The notes: generated by a model from the letters alone, not told the origin. DNA of 64,000 nt from Pyxicephalus adspersus (GCF_032062135.1 NC_092864.1:23304635-23368634); one strand, 5' to 3'. Counted from the stretch's first letter, positions 40,673 through 52,862 are shown. Translations and numbers: made by a program.

Positions 40673-41251
40673 TTAAATGGTAGAAAAGTTTTGGTTTAAA
40701 TTAGAGTTGTTCTTTATCGTGAACTCTAAATACAAACCTGTTACCCACCTTCTGTTTATCTCCCACTAGGGAAATAAATATGAGGCTTCTATTTAATATA
40801 CCTCGCCTTGTGTTTTCACACTGAGCTGGGAGTGTTGCAATGCAAGCAAGGTGAATTCATACAAATTGGAATTTTTGTGCCTGCTGGGTAACTTCACAGA
40901 TAAATGCACGGCTTATTCAATTAGAATCATTAACAGCCAGCGGTAGACACATCCCAGGTAGGAGTCGGCTCTCACAATTGCTGTATTCCTTTGACACTAC
41001 GCATGTCAATAAATGACAAAATCCACAGACGAGGGAAATAAACAGCAGTAGAACTGATCTGTGACAGGTACAAAGAAAGAATTTAAGTCTAACATTACAG
41101 AAAGCATTCCAGATAGACTGCTATCACCGGTGGCGCACCTTAGCAGACTAGAGTTTGAAAAATAAAGAAATATGGGCTTTTTTTAATGTGGAAATTCAGA
41201 TAAAGACACAAACGTATATTATAATACTTATAGTATATCTGCCTATGTCCA

Positions 41252-42128
41252 TGATGACGTTAAATAAGCCATGACCGGTTAACTGGTAAGAAGACGTGGC
41301 TTTGGGAGCCAGTGGTAGGGAAGAAGCCTGCAGGAGTGTTATAACATCCATTTTTTTATTGCTTGGTTCTCTATTTTACATGCTGACCTTAAAGAAGCCA
41401 TGACCAGTCAACTGATAAGAAAAAGGCTTTGGGAGCTGATCCTAGGGCAGAGAAGAAGACTCCAGGAAGGACAATAGGATGAGTAATTTTGCCAATGTCT
41501 CCATCCATAAATAAGCATTTAGCCCTTACAGTATAGACGGAAACCTGTAAACTGTTGTACACAGTTCTAAATTTCAATGCAAACCACTAGTCAACATTAC
41601 CAAATGAGTAGAACCCCATTTTTTGAGGGAGCCAGCAATTTCCCATTCAGGAGATCTGTCTTTACTCCTGGTAGCACCATTGTTACTCTCATTGGATGTG
41701 ATAGAAAATCTCTCTGGTAGGAAAACAATGGTAGGTAATCAAAATCCCCATTTGTTATTAGGTTTGGGAAAGACTATAACAACCTTTTTTAAATACTGGT
41801 GGAACCCTTGGCTCGGCATTGTACATTATGACATTAAAGGAGCCATGACCAGGCAACCGGTAAGGAGAAGTAGCTTTGGGAGGCAATAGTAGAGTAGGGA
41901 AGAGTGACTGCATATTGTACACAGTTTCTAAATTTCAATGCAAACCACCAGCCAACATTGACAATAGTAAAACATGGAGAAAGTAGAACCCTGTTTTTTT
42001 TTTTTTTGGCCAGCAGTGTCCCAGGCAGGAGATCTGTTTTTTTTCCTGTCCTGGTAGCAACATTAATATTAGAGTATTTGACTATATCATTTTTTATTAA
42101 TATGATAGAAAATCTCTCCAAACAATGA
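41252..42128 (+). repeat. local three-copy duplication
   Basis: A block starting near A-A-G-C-C-A-T-G-A-C-C occurs at about 41265, 41394 and 41838. The last two copies continue through a matching block that begins T-G-T-A-C-A-C-A-G-T-T (41558 and 41916) and ends G-A-T-A-G-A-A-A-A-T-C-T-C-T-C (to about 41715 and 42118). Copy 1 is partial. No gene is involved. Confidence 0.8.
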
Positions 42129-43757
42129 CAGTAAAATTGCCTATTTAATAACAGGGCAGGTCAAGGGCTTTGGCATCTATATTTTAATGCTATAGGAGAT
42201 TTGACCCTACTTTATTCTATGGTGACATTGGCTTTGATTTGTGAAAGCACAACCATTGTAATATTTACATCAAGCTGATCACTGACATTTATTTCTCTAA
42301 ACATTACAAAGATTATATGTTAAATACAACTGTACCAGAAGATAAGCCACTGCCTACACAGCAAATCCTGTTCCAGTTCAGTTGGCGCCTTAGGCATGAA
42401 TATCATTCCTAGGCCATGTCAATAGTGAATTATTCTAAGGCAAAATGATGTTAAAGCAGAATTGCAGTCAATTGTCAGTAAGCTAATATTTTTGGTTATT
42501 ATTGCAATGTGACATACATATTGCATTATTTTTACAAGCTTGTTTTTCTACATTTTTGCCATTGAATTAAATTTAGAGATTTGCAGACTAGCCAATAAAA
42601 AGGGGTTTTCACTGGTTCAGGTCAGCTACTCTCATACTCTGCAGCGATCTTCTCATGGAAAACCTGAGAATCCCAAATCTTGTTTCTGAGTGCATTCTTG
42701 CAAGATTTGAGATCCTCAAGAGTTTGCATGAAGATTGAGCAGTTTCAAGGCTAATGGCTTGAAAACTGAGGTCTAAGGTCCAACCTTGTTTTTTTCAACT
42801 CTTGAAATACCCTACACTTTATGCATGGGAGAGGGCCAACAGATAACTAAGGGTTAGTTAGGATTTAAAGGCCCACTTTAAAGATTATATGAGATTTTAG
42901 AGATTGACATTAGGTCTACTTTGGGATTGCATGCTACAACTGAAGGTATTATGTATTGTTGTCTGTAAATGTTTCTTTAAGCTCTTTATCATTAATTACA
43001 TCAGTGTTTGTTAGATAACCTTTTACAAGCCTTGCAATAACACTTTCTAGTATCATCCGAGAATTTGTATTTAAAGATGCCAAGATGTAACCCTTTCCAT
43101 GCTAGAAAAAGCTCCAACCCAGGCTACCCAACCGCTGTAAAGTTTCCATTCCTCTACTCAACAATTGGTACTCTGAGAATTCTTGCAAACTATAGACCCT
43201 AATTAATCCTCTTTAGGTCATGGAATAAACTTGACATTAATCCAATATTATCCTGACTTTATCCATGGAATAAATATACATCCTAAATTGGTACAAAGTA
43301 ACAAATAGGCCTGGAAAGGAATATGTGTCATTGTCTGCTTTTTAATGGTCTGTATTAGCATTTATTAACATTTCTCAGATCGGAAGCTTACTTATGCAGT
43401 GAGACTGCATGCAAATGTGTTCAAACACCTACAATGACACACGGAAAATGAACTCTCGTATATTCTGCTATGGATGCATACATATTTATGTCATAGGTGA
43501 TAGAATGGTATTTATTAAAGAATGACTACACAAATAACATGTATGACAGCTGTAACAAATTCGTATAGTAGTAATAAAGTGCCAAGGTGAGAGTTGTAAA
43601 GGTTGTGTCCCCATTGGGAACATTTCCCTGTACATTACCATATTATTGTTGGGTGCATTCTTCATATGTCCCTTTCATGGATTTACTAAGGGCTGTTGAC
43701 AGTGGGTTCCAAAGGGGTACAATCAACAATAAAAACCTTCCAAAATTACTCAATTTT

Positions 43758-43770
43758 GGGGGGGGGGGGG
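43758..43770. repeat. poly-G run
   Basis: Thirteen consecutive G. Prone to length error in sequencing. Confidence 0.95.
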
Positions 43771-44407
43771 TTCAATGCCATATGCATGACTTTCTAAAAA
43801 CCTCCATATGGATTGAGCTTAGAAAACTTTCCACAGGGCCAGGCAAAGTAAAGGTTACCATCTGAACCTGCAGACCAAAATTGCCTTCAAAAAAAGGGAA
43901 TTTGTAACATTTTTGTTGGAAAGTTTTTAATCTCCTAAAAGGATTTCTGGCATCCCTCCAAAGCCACCACTCCCACCAGTTAAGGTTAACTCAACATAAA
44001 GTAAATCTGCTTGAAGGTTTACATCTCTCTTGCACTTTAATTTCTTTTTGGGTGGAATACTATTTTCAATAATTTAGATAATCGGATTATTTGTAATAGC
44101 CTATATACATGATATTTGCTTGTGACATATGCAGGATGTGTAGCACCACACAGGTTGTATCTTACTATTGTACTCTCATGGTGACTGTCTGCCATCTACA
44201 AATGACAAATTCGTCAATTCAGGATTATTAACTCAATAGTTTGGGAGAATGTATAAATGTATAAATCTAATGGTAATACAGTGCACAATGAATAATAAAT
44301 ATGGCAGTACAACAATAAACAGTACAACACTCAATATTTGCTCACCAAGAATACAATGGTTTACTTTATTCTCTTTCTGCTGTTTTCTTTTTAGAAAAAC
44401 AATGTTA

Positions 44408-44633
44408 GGCTGGGTTCGCATCTGTGTGTGCTGCACTATATACACAGTACCGCACTGAACAAGCATTGGTACACTGCAGTGCTATCCATTTTTAATCACA
44501 CCCCAACAAATCTCACAGGGGAAATTTTATTGCAATGCAAAGATAAACAAAAAAGAGCATGCACTTTTTCTCATGCACTTTCAAGCACAGCAAAATGCAC
44601 ATCCGTCACATCCACATGAATGTGTACCCAGGC
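44408..44633. mobile_element. short element with imperfect terminal inverted repeats
   Basis: The first 21 bp and the reverse complement of the last 21 bp agree at 15 positions (G-S-C-T-G-G-G-T-type ends). Non-coding. The flanks show no clear target duplication. Confidence 0.5.
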
Positions 44634-45399
44634 AAAAAGATATAAAGACTTCACAACATATCACTGCACGTGTACTTATGTCTTCTGCTTCAACACGCTC
44701 ATAAACTATCCCTATTGCTGCCACCTGCTGGGTGCAGATGGTAAAGATGAGTAATATTGCAATAGAAAAATCACTTCTAAAAAAAGCTGTGAGCAAAAGC
44801 AAAGGACATTAAAGCCTAAGCACACATACATATACGTGAATTGTTATATATGATAAAGGGATTACAATTTTGTTCGGCCACACTAAATACTTGAAGACCT
44901 CATTGCAATGCAGCAATTAGTCTGATCCACATCCCAACCCATGGAAATTGCAGTTTTAAGACACTTAGCTCATCCTTGTGCCCTGTAGTTTATAAGAATG
45001 TTCTCCGGCAGCACCATACACACTTGTCAGACCTGATAACCAGGTTCTTAACCTTCACTGCAGCAACAGCAGATCTTCATTAAGAACACAGCCCTGGTCT
45101 GTTGAAAAAAAGCAGCACTGCTCACTCATATCTCTCCTGTCTGCATGGTCATTTTTTGCACATGTTCACTTCGGCATAGTCTGATTGGCTAATAGTAGCA
45201 TCTATTCTGCCTCGCTCAGTCTGATTGCTGCTGAGCAGGGAATAGCAGAAGGCTGATATCAAGACATAATCAGATACTTTTACTACTTTTTCATAAACCA
45301 CAACTGATGACTTTTGAAATGAATATATCTTAGAGTGTGTTTTTCACATATAATAAGCCAGACAACAGAATAATATACAATACAAAATCAGCAACCTAC

Positions 45400-45587
45400 C
45401 AACGCTTGTGATCTTCTGGTTCCCGAGGTCTTGCAGTAAAGATCCAATGGCTGGATTCTGCCTGGAGTATAACTCGTGCCGATTGATTCCAATGTGAAAC
45501 TTTAACCAGTTTGGATAGGAATCTACATGTGCTTCTCCAGTAGGCAAGAATTCCTCCTCATCGCTACCTTCATTTGCTACATTTTGC
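45400..45587 (-). CDS. FAM20C: FAM20C coding exon 2
   Basis: 188-nt exon. Its first G completes Trp186 of exon 1, 62 codons follow (residues 187-248), and the last G starts Ala249 in exon 3. The first part (187-200) is an acidic, poorly conserved linker. From V207-D-S-Y-P-N-W the protein follows vertebrate FAM20C almost residue for residue through the K-F-H-I-G-I-N-R block, the E-L-Y-S-R block and the closing K-I-T-S-V. This segment leads into the N-lobe of the kinase fold. The acceptor is AG at 45589-45588 with only a modest pyrimidine tract. The donor is GTAGGT at 45399-45394. Reading straight past the donor adds about 19 intron-encoded residues before a stop, which are not part of the protein. 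The match of phase at both ends with exons 1 and 3 is the main support for these borders. Confidence 0.96.
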
Positions 45588-46129
45588 CTGTTGTGATAGA
45601 GAAAGACAATGCTTATGATGGGAATTCAGAAGGAAGCTCTTGAAGGTGTCCATTGCCTGCAGCACACGGGCTTGTGATTTAATACTGATGAAAAAAAGAA
45701 CAATAAGCCATAGTGTGCAATGTGTTACAAACTGGCCATTTACAAGGAATCTTAGGTATAATCTATCTAGGTTATACACCGTGAAAAAGGCTTTCAAGAT
45801 GTGCACCTTCTTGCATATAATGCTATAGACTACTAAAAAAGAACAGTGGCATCCAATTTATTAAACCATTACACAAAAGCAAACCTGTAATACCTTCAAC
45901 TAACAGGATTTCAGAGATATACATTTATTTTTAGACAATCTGTTGTCATATTGCTCTGCTCAGAGGTTTTCATGTACTACTTATCTGCAGAGATTGTAGG
46001 GTGTACAGAAGTGAAGACCAGCACCAGGGTCCTAGTTCTGAAACCCATTAAAGAACACTTTCAACAAAGTTTTTTTGTTCTTTCATTTATGTGGATTTGT
46101 TTTGGATTGTACAAGCCAGTAACATGTTG

Positions 46130-46265
46130 GTAGGTGAACTGGACCCTAACCAAATTGGCCCTGTTCCTTCAGGGGTCAAGGACTGACGTGAATGGTGCTA
46201 TGTTCTGTGTAAAGTTCTGGGTAATATGTCAGCGCTGCATAAATACATGAAATAGATAAATAATG
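46130..46265 (+). mobile_element. SINE/L2-like 3' tail
   Basis: Reads as the 3' part of the tail family: a T-T-G-G-C-C-C-T block, a G-A-C-T-G-A-C-G-T-G-A-A-T-G-G block, and T-A-A-T-A-T-G-T-C-A-G-C-G-C-T leading to an A-rich end. The 5' head is missing. Confidence 0.6.
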
Positions 46266-47754
46266 CCATCTGTCAGCACCTGACACTAATAGAAGGTCAT
46301 ATAATGGTGCCACCACCTAACATGCTAATCTCTACAACAAATAGACAGGGTTCCCGGCATCACTTAACAGGGCTTGCTGGAACAGTCCAGCTCAAGGAAG
46401 AAGAAAAACTCCAACTAGAAGTTTGAAGTAGACAACCCCTTTAAGAAAGTTCCTGCAAACTGGATACATAACATTATTTAGCTCTTGTTATAGTAAGACT
46501 GGGTAACAAATCAGGTGTCCACCAGCAGTTGTTTCTGATGTCAGTCTATTTCCCCACTATCAACTGCTAAGCTCTAGACTCTAGGAGCATGTATTAAAAT
46601 GGTTCCGTTAAAGTCTTCTCCTAATGATGTTTCCTCAGCTGTCACAAATAAGAATTGGAACTCCCCATACATTATGCCCATTGACAATAGATGGCAACCT
46701 GTTTATGATCCCATTTGGTGATATTCTAAGGTATATGTAAACCTTGTCTGATCCCTATTGGTTTCCCCTGATAAGCTGGCTTTGGAGGTGTATGCAGTCT
46801 GCCTCCCAATACGCAGACCAATGGTGTCAATTGCAGCATCAACAGATCTTGGTTAAGAACACAGGCAAATAATAAAATAATACAAGGAAAATATGTTCAA
46901 TAATAATATTTAGGGAACTGATGGTGGACAGAGATGCCTGAGGGTGGTTGGAGCTATGTCTAGACGTCAGACCATCCTCTATAGGCAGCCAAACTAAAGC
47001 AATGTTCCACATCCAATGGCCAAACCAATGCACTTCAATTGGCATCTATATCGGCAACAAAGTCTTGCATGTACATTAAAGAGGGACACAATTCACAAAT
47101 TTAGAAACTCTTTCAGAACACAGGTGACAACAGATGAAAGGAAAAGTGAGATGTCCATAGCAAATAATTACTTTTTAGCTGTCTGCTGCAAGTTAGAATA
47201 TAGAAGTAATCACCAATATCCGTTATTTTTCTTTAGCCACTAATGCACTCAAAACGCAAAAAAATGTAATACTACTAAGTGGATTCAAACTCTGGCATTG
47301 TCTTCTACACAGAAATAAATGGCAAGTTCTCCAACAGAAGATTTATGGGGATCTTAAGAGAGTAAATGTATACTGTAGATAATTAAATTCCGAATATTGG
47401 AGATCATTGGACCTGTTTGTATTTCTGCAATAAAATTTGCTTTTCCATTTATTTCAAAGTGCAATTTCACCATTAATTTCAGCTTGGTAAATACGAAAGA
47501 GTTAAACCACCTGACAATTTTTTTTATATCTCTGGGGAGCGCATGAGTCCTTGTATTTGCACACCAGATGTGGCCATTATAGGGGAGTTCTTACTCTCAC
47601 TGTTGAATTGGTTACTTATTTCATATTAGCAGGAGGAACACACAAATGTGGGCTGGTAGCAAAGCCTGAAAATGATTGTAAGGAAATGGAGTTCACATAT
47701 CCAAGTTATATAACAAGTAAACGACCTGACATTTTTTTTTCCCCAAATTGGCCT

Positions 47755-47885
47755 TAGCCTATGTTAATGACATATGACTATGGTAGGGACATTAAACTGT
47801 GAGAGTGTGGACTTTGTAAAGGGGTCGCTTGACATGTTGGTGCTATATAAATGTAAGATAATAATATTATTAATAGGAATAATAA
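47755..47885 (+). mobile_element. L2-like LINE 3' tail
   Basis: Contains T-G-T-T-G-G-T-G-C-T-A-T-A-T-A-A-A-T-G and an A-T-A-A-T-rich end. It shares a 31-bp exact match (47763-47793) with the opposite-strand tail at 7070-7100. Confidence 0.8.
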
Positions 47886-49784
47886 TGATATATAATATAC
47901 AGACCCACACCCCCATACTTCTTTGATCCCTATCAAGGCACTCAAGATATATAAAAGTTTATTGGTTTAACAAACATCTCAAACAGCGGTATATGTTATA
48001 ATTAAAAAATTAACACACCACCTGGCAATCTACCTATAAATAGGTCTTTCTCATTATCAGCGCTACCGATGCCTGGGGCATACTACACAAGTACGCCTTG
48101 TACAAGGAACAGAATAGTAAATATCCTCCTTTTCCTACCGTCTAATTCAAATCCTGAAACGTTGAGTGATTGACTTAACCTCTGGGGCATGGCAGGTAAA
48201 AGCAATTAAGACCCATCAGTTCAAATGTTATTTTCAATTATTGTGCATCTATAATCTAAAAGCCATTAGCGTGATGGAAAAAATAATAAAGCTACCCCCC
48301 ACCCCTGAGCAGATATTATGTATAGATGCTGAACTTATAGGTGAATATGGAATGCTGCCAGCCAAAGCTGATTTATCAGATAAGGTAACAGTCTGTTGTT
48401 GTGACATCAAAGGGAATTGTAAGCAGGGATCCTCTTCTGTTCACAGGGCAGCTCTGTCCTGGTCTAAATGGCTTATTTTTTTTAGGCAAGGGTTTGCTTG
48501 CTACTTTAATTAAGACCTGAATCCTGCAATTATCTCATTGCTCCATGGAAAAAAACTATTGTACAGCCCTTTCAGACAATACAATGTCACTAAGCTTGAA
48601 AGAGGGAGCTGTTGTACTACAGTCAGCTAAACCTGATGGTTTCATTATTGCTTGCTTTGTTTCTGTAATTGGTTCCCTTTTTTTTTGCAAGGAAAACGAA
48701 AAGGGTCACCTTAACCCTTAAATTAGCCTTCCGCTGAAGATCAATAGTTAAAAATAAAAAGGAAGCACATGATTGTGTACTTTTAGTTAAATATTAAAAT
48801 ATCTGTGGCTAGAAGGGAATCAGGTCTGGCTCCGGGTTTATGTACCTGTTCCTTACCAAGCGGACAAAGAGGTTAAAGTTGACTTTTCACTTGCACAATT
48901 GCTTGTATTTGCTCAGTTTACATGAAAAAAATGGTTGTAAAAAGCATTGTTTAGCCTTACTCATGACAATCCTCGGAGCGAGAGCTGAACCATCAACAGC
49001 CCCCAGAGATTGACCTACTTACCTTTTCTGAATGAAGAAAAAGACAATCCCAGAATGCAAATGGTTTATATGTCACGTCAAGACATTAGAATGCAATGCA
49101 CAGATTGCCTGACATTTTTTAAGGTTTTATGAAAAATACAAAAATACCATTTATTCTGGTTCCTAATATAAAGTGCAGTTATCATGTGATGACATTATAA
49201 AATGGCTTTTATTTATTAATGGCAATGCAATGATATGCAGTAGCCAGTAGAAACCAATCACAAAGGCAGCCACATGTCTTATTGGCATATGACACTGATG
49301 AATAGAGATCAGACAAATCTATGCATGGAGTATAATGATTGCAGTTTATTGCAAAATATCAGTTCCATGGGATTGAAGTTTTGACCAGTTACTATGTTCT
49401 TTGCTTATAATGAACAGGTGTAAGCCAACTCTGCTTTTATTCTAGAAGCTGATGTTCAAATTAGCTGACACTGGGATCTGTCAAGCATTTGATCGCCCCA
49501 AAGCCAATGATTTCATGCTCAGGTGTATTGTTAGCTTGACTAGGATGGCTATTATATATACATATTATTAAACGATTATATTATATACAAATACCTGCAA
49601 AGGGATCTCAACATCATTGCACTTTGGACTCTTCAATAGCTGTATATGTGTATACACTACACCATATCTATACAGTAGTTCATATTTAACCTCATTAGGT
49701 GACACTATAAATCCATTAGGTCTACGATATACAAAGTAGAGCACACTCTACGTTCATTTATGTGATTTAGATGCACCAACTTAC

Positions 49785-50341
49785 CAGTCTTGGTTTTCGG
49801 CTGCTTTGGGGTTAAATCTGATGTCACTATTCACGTTGAACAAGACATCATCTTCAGTGAGCTCAGGAATAGGAGTTTTGTACAGAGGGTGCTGAAACAG
49901 AGCAGCCAACCTCGAGTAGCCAGCACCAGGCTGGGGTTTGTTTATATTCCCATCTTGGATCAGATGCCTGTGGTTCAAGTCTTTGACCATGTCATGGTTC
50001 TCCAGTTTTTTGAAGGACTCATTCTTGTCCATTATTCCAGTGATTTTCTCCAGCGAGTGAGAAGTGAGATTGGAGCTGGGGTCACTGCTGAAATCTTGTA
50101 GGATCCTTAGCGTGTGCTTATTAGGCCAACCTGATTCAGCTGTATTTTTGGGTCTCTGTTTCCCCCATCCCTGCGAGTCCTCATTGAGATTGTGCGTACA
50201 GGAACATCCTGCATCTCCATCACTTCTGGTAGCTCTCTTCTCCAGCTTTGGTAATAAATCTATCATAATATGCATCGTGCAAGCGATCAGAAACACCATC
50301 AGGATTAACACCCTGAACTTGCGCACTAAAATCAACTTCAT
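49785..50341 (-). CDS. FAM20C: FAM20C coding exon 1 (Golgi protein kinase, N-terminal part)
   Basis: Coding exon 1 of the secretory-pathway kinase that phosphorylates Ser in S-x-E motifs of secreted proteins, including casein and biomineralisation proteins (family knowledge). It encodes residues 1-185 plus two bases of Trp186. Seen directly: residues 1-36 form a basic, then hydrophobic signal anchor (about 10-29). A Cys-x-Cys pair lies at 46-48. The conserved block beginning W72-P-N-K-H runs through R79-I-L-Q82 and D83-F-S-S-D. R-x-L-x fits the site-1 protease consensus, and in mammals the mature chain begins at the matching Asp. Sequons are N91-L-T and N107-E-S. The block L161-T-E-D-D-V-L-F-N-V is also conserved. 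The start chosen is the ATG at 50341, aligned with the human start and with A at -3; the frame stays open upstream only through a GTG codon. The exon ends TG followed by donor GTAAGT at 49784. FAM20A and FAM20B lack this N-terminal signature as I recall it. Confidence 0.97.
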
Positions 50342-50673
50342 TTTTGCTAAATTTCTTTTTATCACACTTATTTTGTTTTAAATAAATTGGACAATGAACT
50401 TATAAAATGCTCTTTCACAGAAAAAGCTATCGTAGAAAATCCCCAGATTAAAAAAGCAATCTCTCCTAATCTAGATTTTGACTATATTTATAAATAAATC
50501 TTGAAGGGATGTTTGTAACACATAAAAGCATAAAAACAAAAACAGACTGAAAGAGTCAGGAGTTTTGCTGAAGTCTTATTGCCATAGGGAAGGAGTAGGA
50601 GGGGGGTGTTTAAAGGGGATAAATGGATCAGGCTAGCAGGAGTCACAGGAATGTACGAAGCTGTAATATGAAA

Positions 50674-50820
50674 TTAATGCACGGGTGTATGAGATGAATT
50701 AAACAATCCGGAATGCTTGGCTGAATGGTAGATTGCTCTTCTTGGCATCCTTAGTGAGCTGACCCCTTGATACAGCAGCAGCAGAAAGACTATCCTGTTC
50801 TGCAGATTCCCTGAAACCAT
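50674..50820 (-). other. possible upstream ORF in FAM20C leader (48 codons)
   Basis: On the minus strand an ATG at 50820-50818 opens a 48-codon frame ending in a stop at 50674. It lies 332 nt before the FAM20C start and does not overlap it. The start context has C at -3 and G at +4, so it is moderate. The peptide has a short hydrophobic core (I-V-F-L-L-L-L-Y) after about nine residues. I do not recognise it. It only matters if the mRNA leader reaches this far. It could act as a translational brake on FAM20C, or be chance. Confidence 0.2.
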
Positions 50821-50892
50821 TTGCTTATAGAATGAAGTTCTGGTCCAGATCTGGTTAAGCACCGGGGAGATCCAAAGGGCTGCTGTCACCGG

Positions 50893-50943
50893 TTACATCT
50901 GTTTGATCCGTGCATCCAAGCAGCGTTGGCTGCTCCTGGACAT
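50893..50943 (-). other. possible short upstream ORF (16 codons)
   Basis: Minus-strand ATG at 50943-50941 followed by 16 codons and TAA at 50895-50893. It is separate from the longer upstream frame. It is relevant only if transcription starts upstream of it. There is no evidence of conservation; short frames like this are common by chance. Confidence 0.12.
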
Positions 50944-51544
50944 ATCTGCAACACAAGCTAGAATTATTGCACAAAGAAGAAGAGAGAGGAATAGAATGCT
51001 GAGCTTGTGCTGGCTGCCTGGAAATCATTTGATTCCTTGGTTCATGTCAGCTGGAAGGTACAGGAGGAGGGAGAGAGAAAGAAAGAATAGAATGGAGGTG
51101 AAAGGGAGAAGGGAAGGTCTTTGGCAGGTGCAGTGTGAAGTCCCCTTTCAGCTGAAAGCAGTAGACTGGTTGAACTAGCAATGCTGCAGCCCCTGCCTTC
51201 CTCCTGTGGGTGTGTTAAATATTATGAGCAAGCCACCAAGCCAGCCTACTACACGTCACACATAGGAGATTGGCTAAATAAATGCTACAGTGATAGTAAC
51301 AGGACACAGCTACACCAAAAGTAAAGCTTTTCTCCTTTTTTTTCTGCAGCTCCAGTTAGGGCAAGGAGAGGGCGTCAGTTTCTCAAAGGTTGGCCATACA
51401 AGTCCTAGCTAATAATCATTTTACTAACTATGTCGCATTTTTTGCAAGCAGAACTTTTTGACACTTTTTCTTGTTACATTTAAAACCGAAATAAATAGTG
51501 CTAAATGTCACTATTCAATACATACAGAGGAATGATAATGCTGG

Positions 51545-51600
51545 CCATGTTTAATGTAATATGTTGGCGTTATATAAATCCTATTTAATAATAAGTTCAT
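51545..51600 (+). mobile_element. L2-like tail, short
   Basis: Contains A-A-T-A-T-G-T-T-G-G-C-G-T-T-A-T-A-T-A-A-A-T-C-C followed by an ATA-rich end, matching the last 50 bp of the 51918 copy. Confidence 0.7.
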
Positions 51601-51750
51601 TGAACATTTGTAGGGGGAATAAATCTGAGATGGTTTATATATTATTATTTTATTATATATTTATATAGTGGTAATGGGGACTGTTGAAGGAAAACTGGTG
51701 CATGTGTTAATACATAGCGCACGTGTTGCTGTTCATTGTTAATGACATCA

Positions 51751-51782
51751 CCAGCGCAGGGCGCAACCAGCGCAGGGCGCAA
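51751..51782 (+). repeat. two exact 16-bp GC-rich direct repeats
   Basis: The unit C-C-A-G-C-G-C-A-G-G-G-C-G-C-A-A occurs twice, back to back. Confidence 0.97.
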
Positions 51783-51917
51783 CCGTGCGTTACCGTTGGG
51801 TGTCTGTTTAAAAAATAATGCATGCTCTAAGTTTTGTGCAGCCTATTGGACACAGCAGCAACCTTGCACAGAACACACATTGCTGCATACTGTCTATTGT
51901 GAGACTTCCCCCACCTC

Positions 51918-52077
51918 ATAGATTGTAAGCTCCTCGGGGCAGGGTCTTCTCCCCCTCCTGTGTCACTGTCTGTAACTGACTGTCATTGCAACCCTTATTT
52001 AATGTACAGCACTGTGCAATATGTTGGAGCTATATAAATCCTGTTTATTAATAATAATAATAATAATAATAATAAAA
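51918..52077 (+). mobile_element. L2-like LINE 3' tail, well preserved
   Basis: Starts at the G-A-T-T-G-T-A-A-G-C-T-C-C block, passes through G-G-G-C-A-G-G-G-T and T-G-T-A-C-A-G-C-A-C-T-G, and ends in C-T-A-T-A-T-A-A-A-T-C-C-T-G and an (ATA)n run (52047-52075). This is the layout of an L2-clade 3' untranslated end. It lies inside a larger repeat-like stretch (51660-52220). Confidence 0.85.
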
Positions 52078-52454
52078 TTGTCATTGCCACCCCTAACGCA
52101 CCTCACTGGTGCACTATAGTACAATGCACGGCTGCACATCAAAAAAAAAATGCTGCAAGCATTACATTTGTGCTGCCAAACGCATTGCAAGGAAGGGCTG
52201 CGTTTATGAAAAGGAAGAAGCCCTTTGACAGGCAGCTCCTGCCCTTCCATTCTGAAAATGCTAATGTCCATTCTGACAGCTAACCTGGCTGTCATACCTA
52301 TCCTTTTGCTGTATCATATTGAATCTTTGTGTATGCAGATAAGGATTCCTGGTTACTGGCCATTCTGCATATTTGTTTAGTATTAAAGAGTCTTTATGAC
52401 GGCCGGACAACTAGCATGCAAGCAGATCAGCAATGGCTGCCTTTGTAGCACTGT

Positions 52455-52545
52455 AATTATCTATTATGTATATAGCACCAACATATTACATAGTACTGTA
52501 CAAAATAGAGGCTGCAGGTAACAAAGATGCATGCAAACTATGGCA
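52455..52545 (-). mobile_element. L2-like tail, minus orientation
   Basis: Core A-T-A-T-A-G-C-A-C-C-A-A-C-A-T-A-T-T-A-C is followed by T-A-C-T-G-T-A-C-A, the reverse complement of the tail core. Confidence 0.75.
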
Positions 52546-52784
52546 GAGGTGGAAAAGACGATCCTGAGCAAAGAAGCCAAGAATCTAAATGAAAACAGCA
52601 GAACAGCCATGATTATAATAGTGCAAGGTGCACCACCCAGCACTATGTATAATACTTCTTTATTAAAGCAGTATCCCAATCAGTGCCCCCAACATACAGA
52701 AGAACCCGGCTGCCTGGGACCCCTGTATTCAATGAAGGGTTAATTCATATGTACAGTGACTCTTACCAACCAATCACACTGACA

Positions 52785-52862
52785 CAAATTATTATTATTA
52801 TTATTAATAAACAGGATTTTCATGGGGCCAACATATTACACAGCACTGTACATCAAATAGAA
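52785..52862 (-). mobile_element. L2-like tail, minus orientation
   Basis: An (ATT)n run at 52788-52806 is followed by A-A-A-C-A-G-G-A-T-T-T-T and C-C-A-A-C-A-T-A-T-T-A-C-A-C-A-G-C. Confidence 0.8.

Larger units (their letters stand above)
45588..49784 (-). other. FAM20C: FAM20C intron 1 (4,197 bp)
   Basis: Bounded by donor GTAAGT at 49784 and acceptor AG at 45588. It holds a SINE/L2-like 3' tail near 46130-46265 and another L2-like tail at 47755-47885. I see no further coding exon. The open frame at 48166-48513 has no recognisable protein and sits in plain intronic sequence. The stretch 48540-48720 looks unique rather than repetitive, but I can assign no function. Confidence 0.9.
50342..51200 (-). 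promoter_or_regulatory. FAM20C: probable FAM20C 5' leader and promoter region
   Basis: Inferred from position, directly upstream of the FAM20C start codon. The segment nearest the ATG (50342-50530) is AT-rich. The segment 50670-51150 is more balanced and, read on the minus strand, has long pyrimidine-rich runs around 51060-51130. I see no convincing TATA box placed ahead of an initiator and no strong CpG island, unlike the mammalian gene. Two upstream reading frames would lie in the leader if transcription starts above about 50950. The transcription start cannot be placed from sequence alone, and a 5' non-coding exon further upstream is possible. Confidence 0.45.

Noticed and set aside
45344..45547. 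Open frame of 67 codons as a small gene
   Set aside because: Its first part is FAM20C exon 2 and the rest is intron read past the GTAGGT donor. Its apparent start is a TTG codon within the exon.
48166..48513. 115-codon plus-strand open frame in intron 1
   Set aside because: No domain or family resemblance. It may be chance.
50342..50365. Upstream extension of the FAM20C protein by eight residues
   Set aside because: It relies on a GTG start. The ATG at 50341 matches the family N-terminus and has a better context.
49790..50381. Plus-strand open frames opposite exon 1
   Set aside because: Shadows of the conserved minus-strand coding exon, with no protein family recognised.
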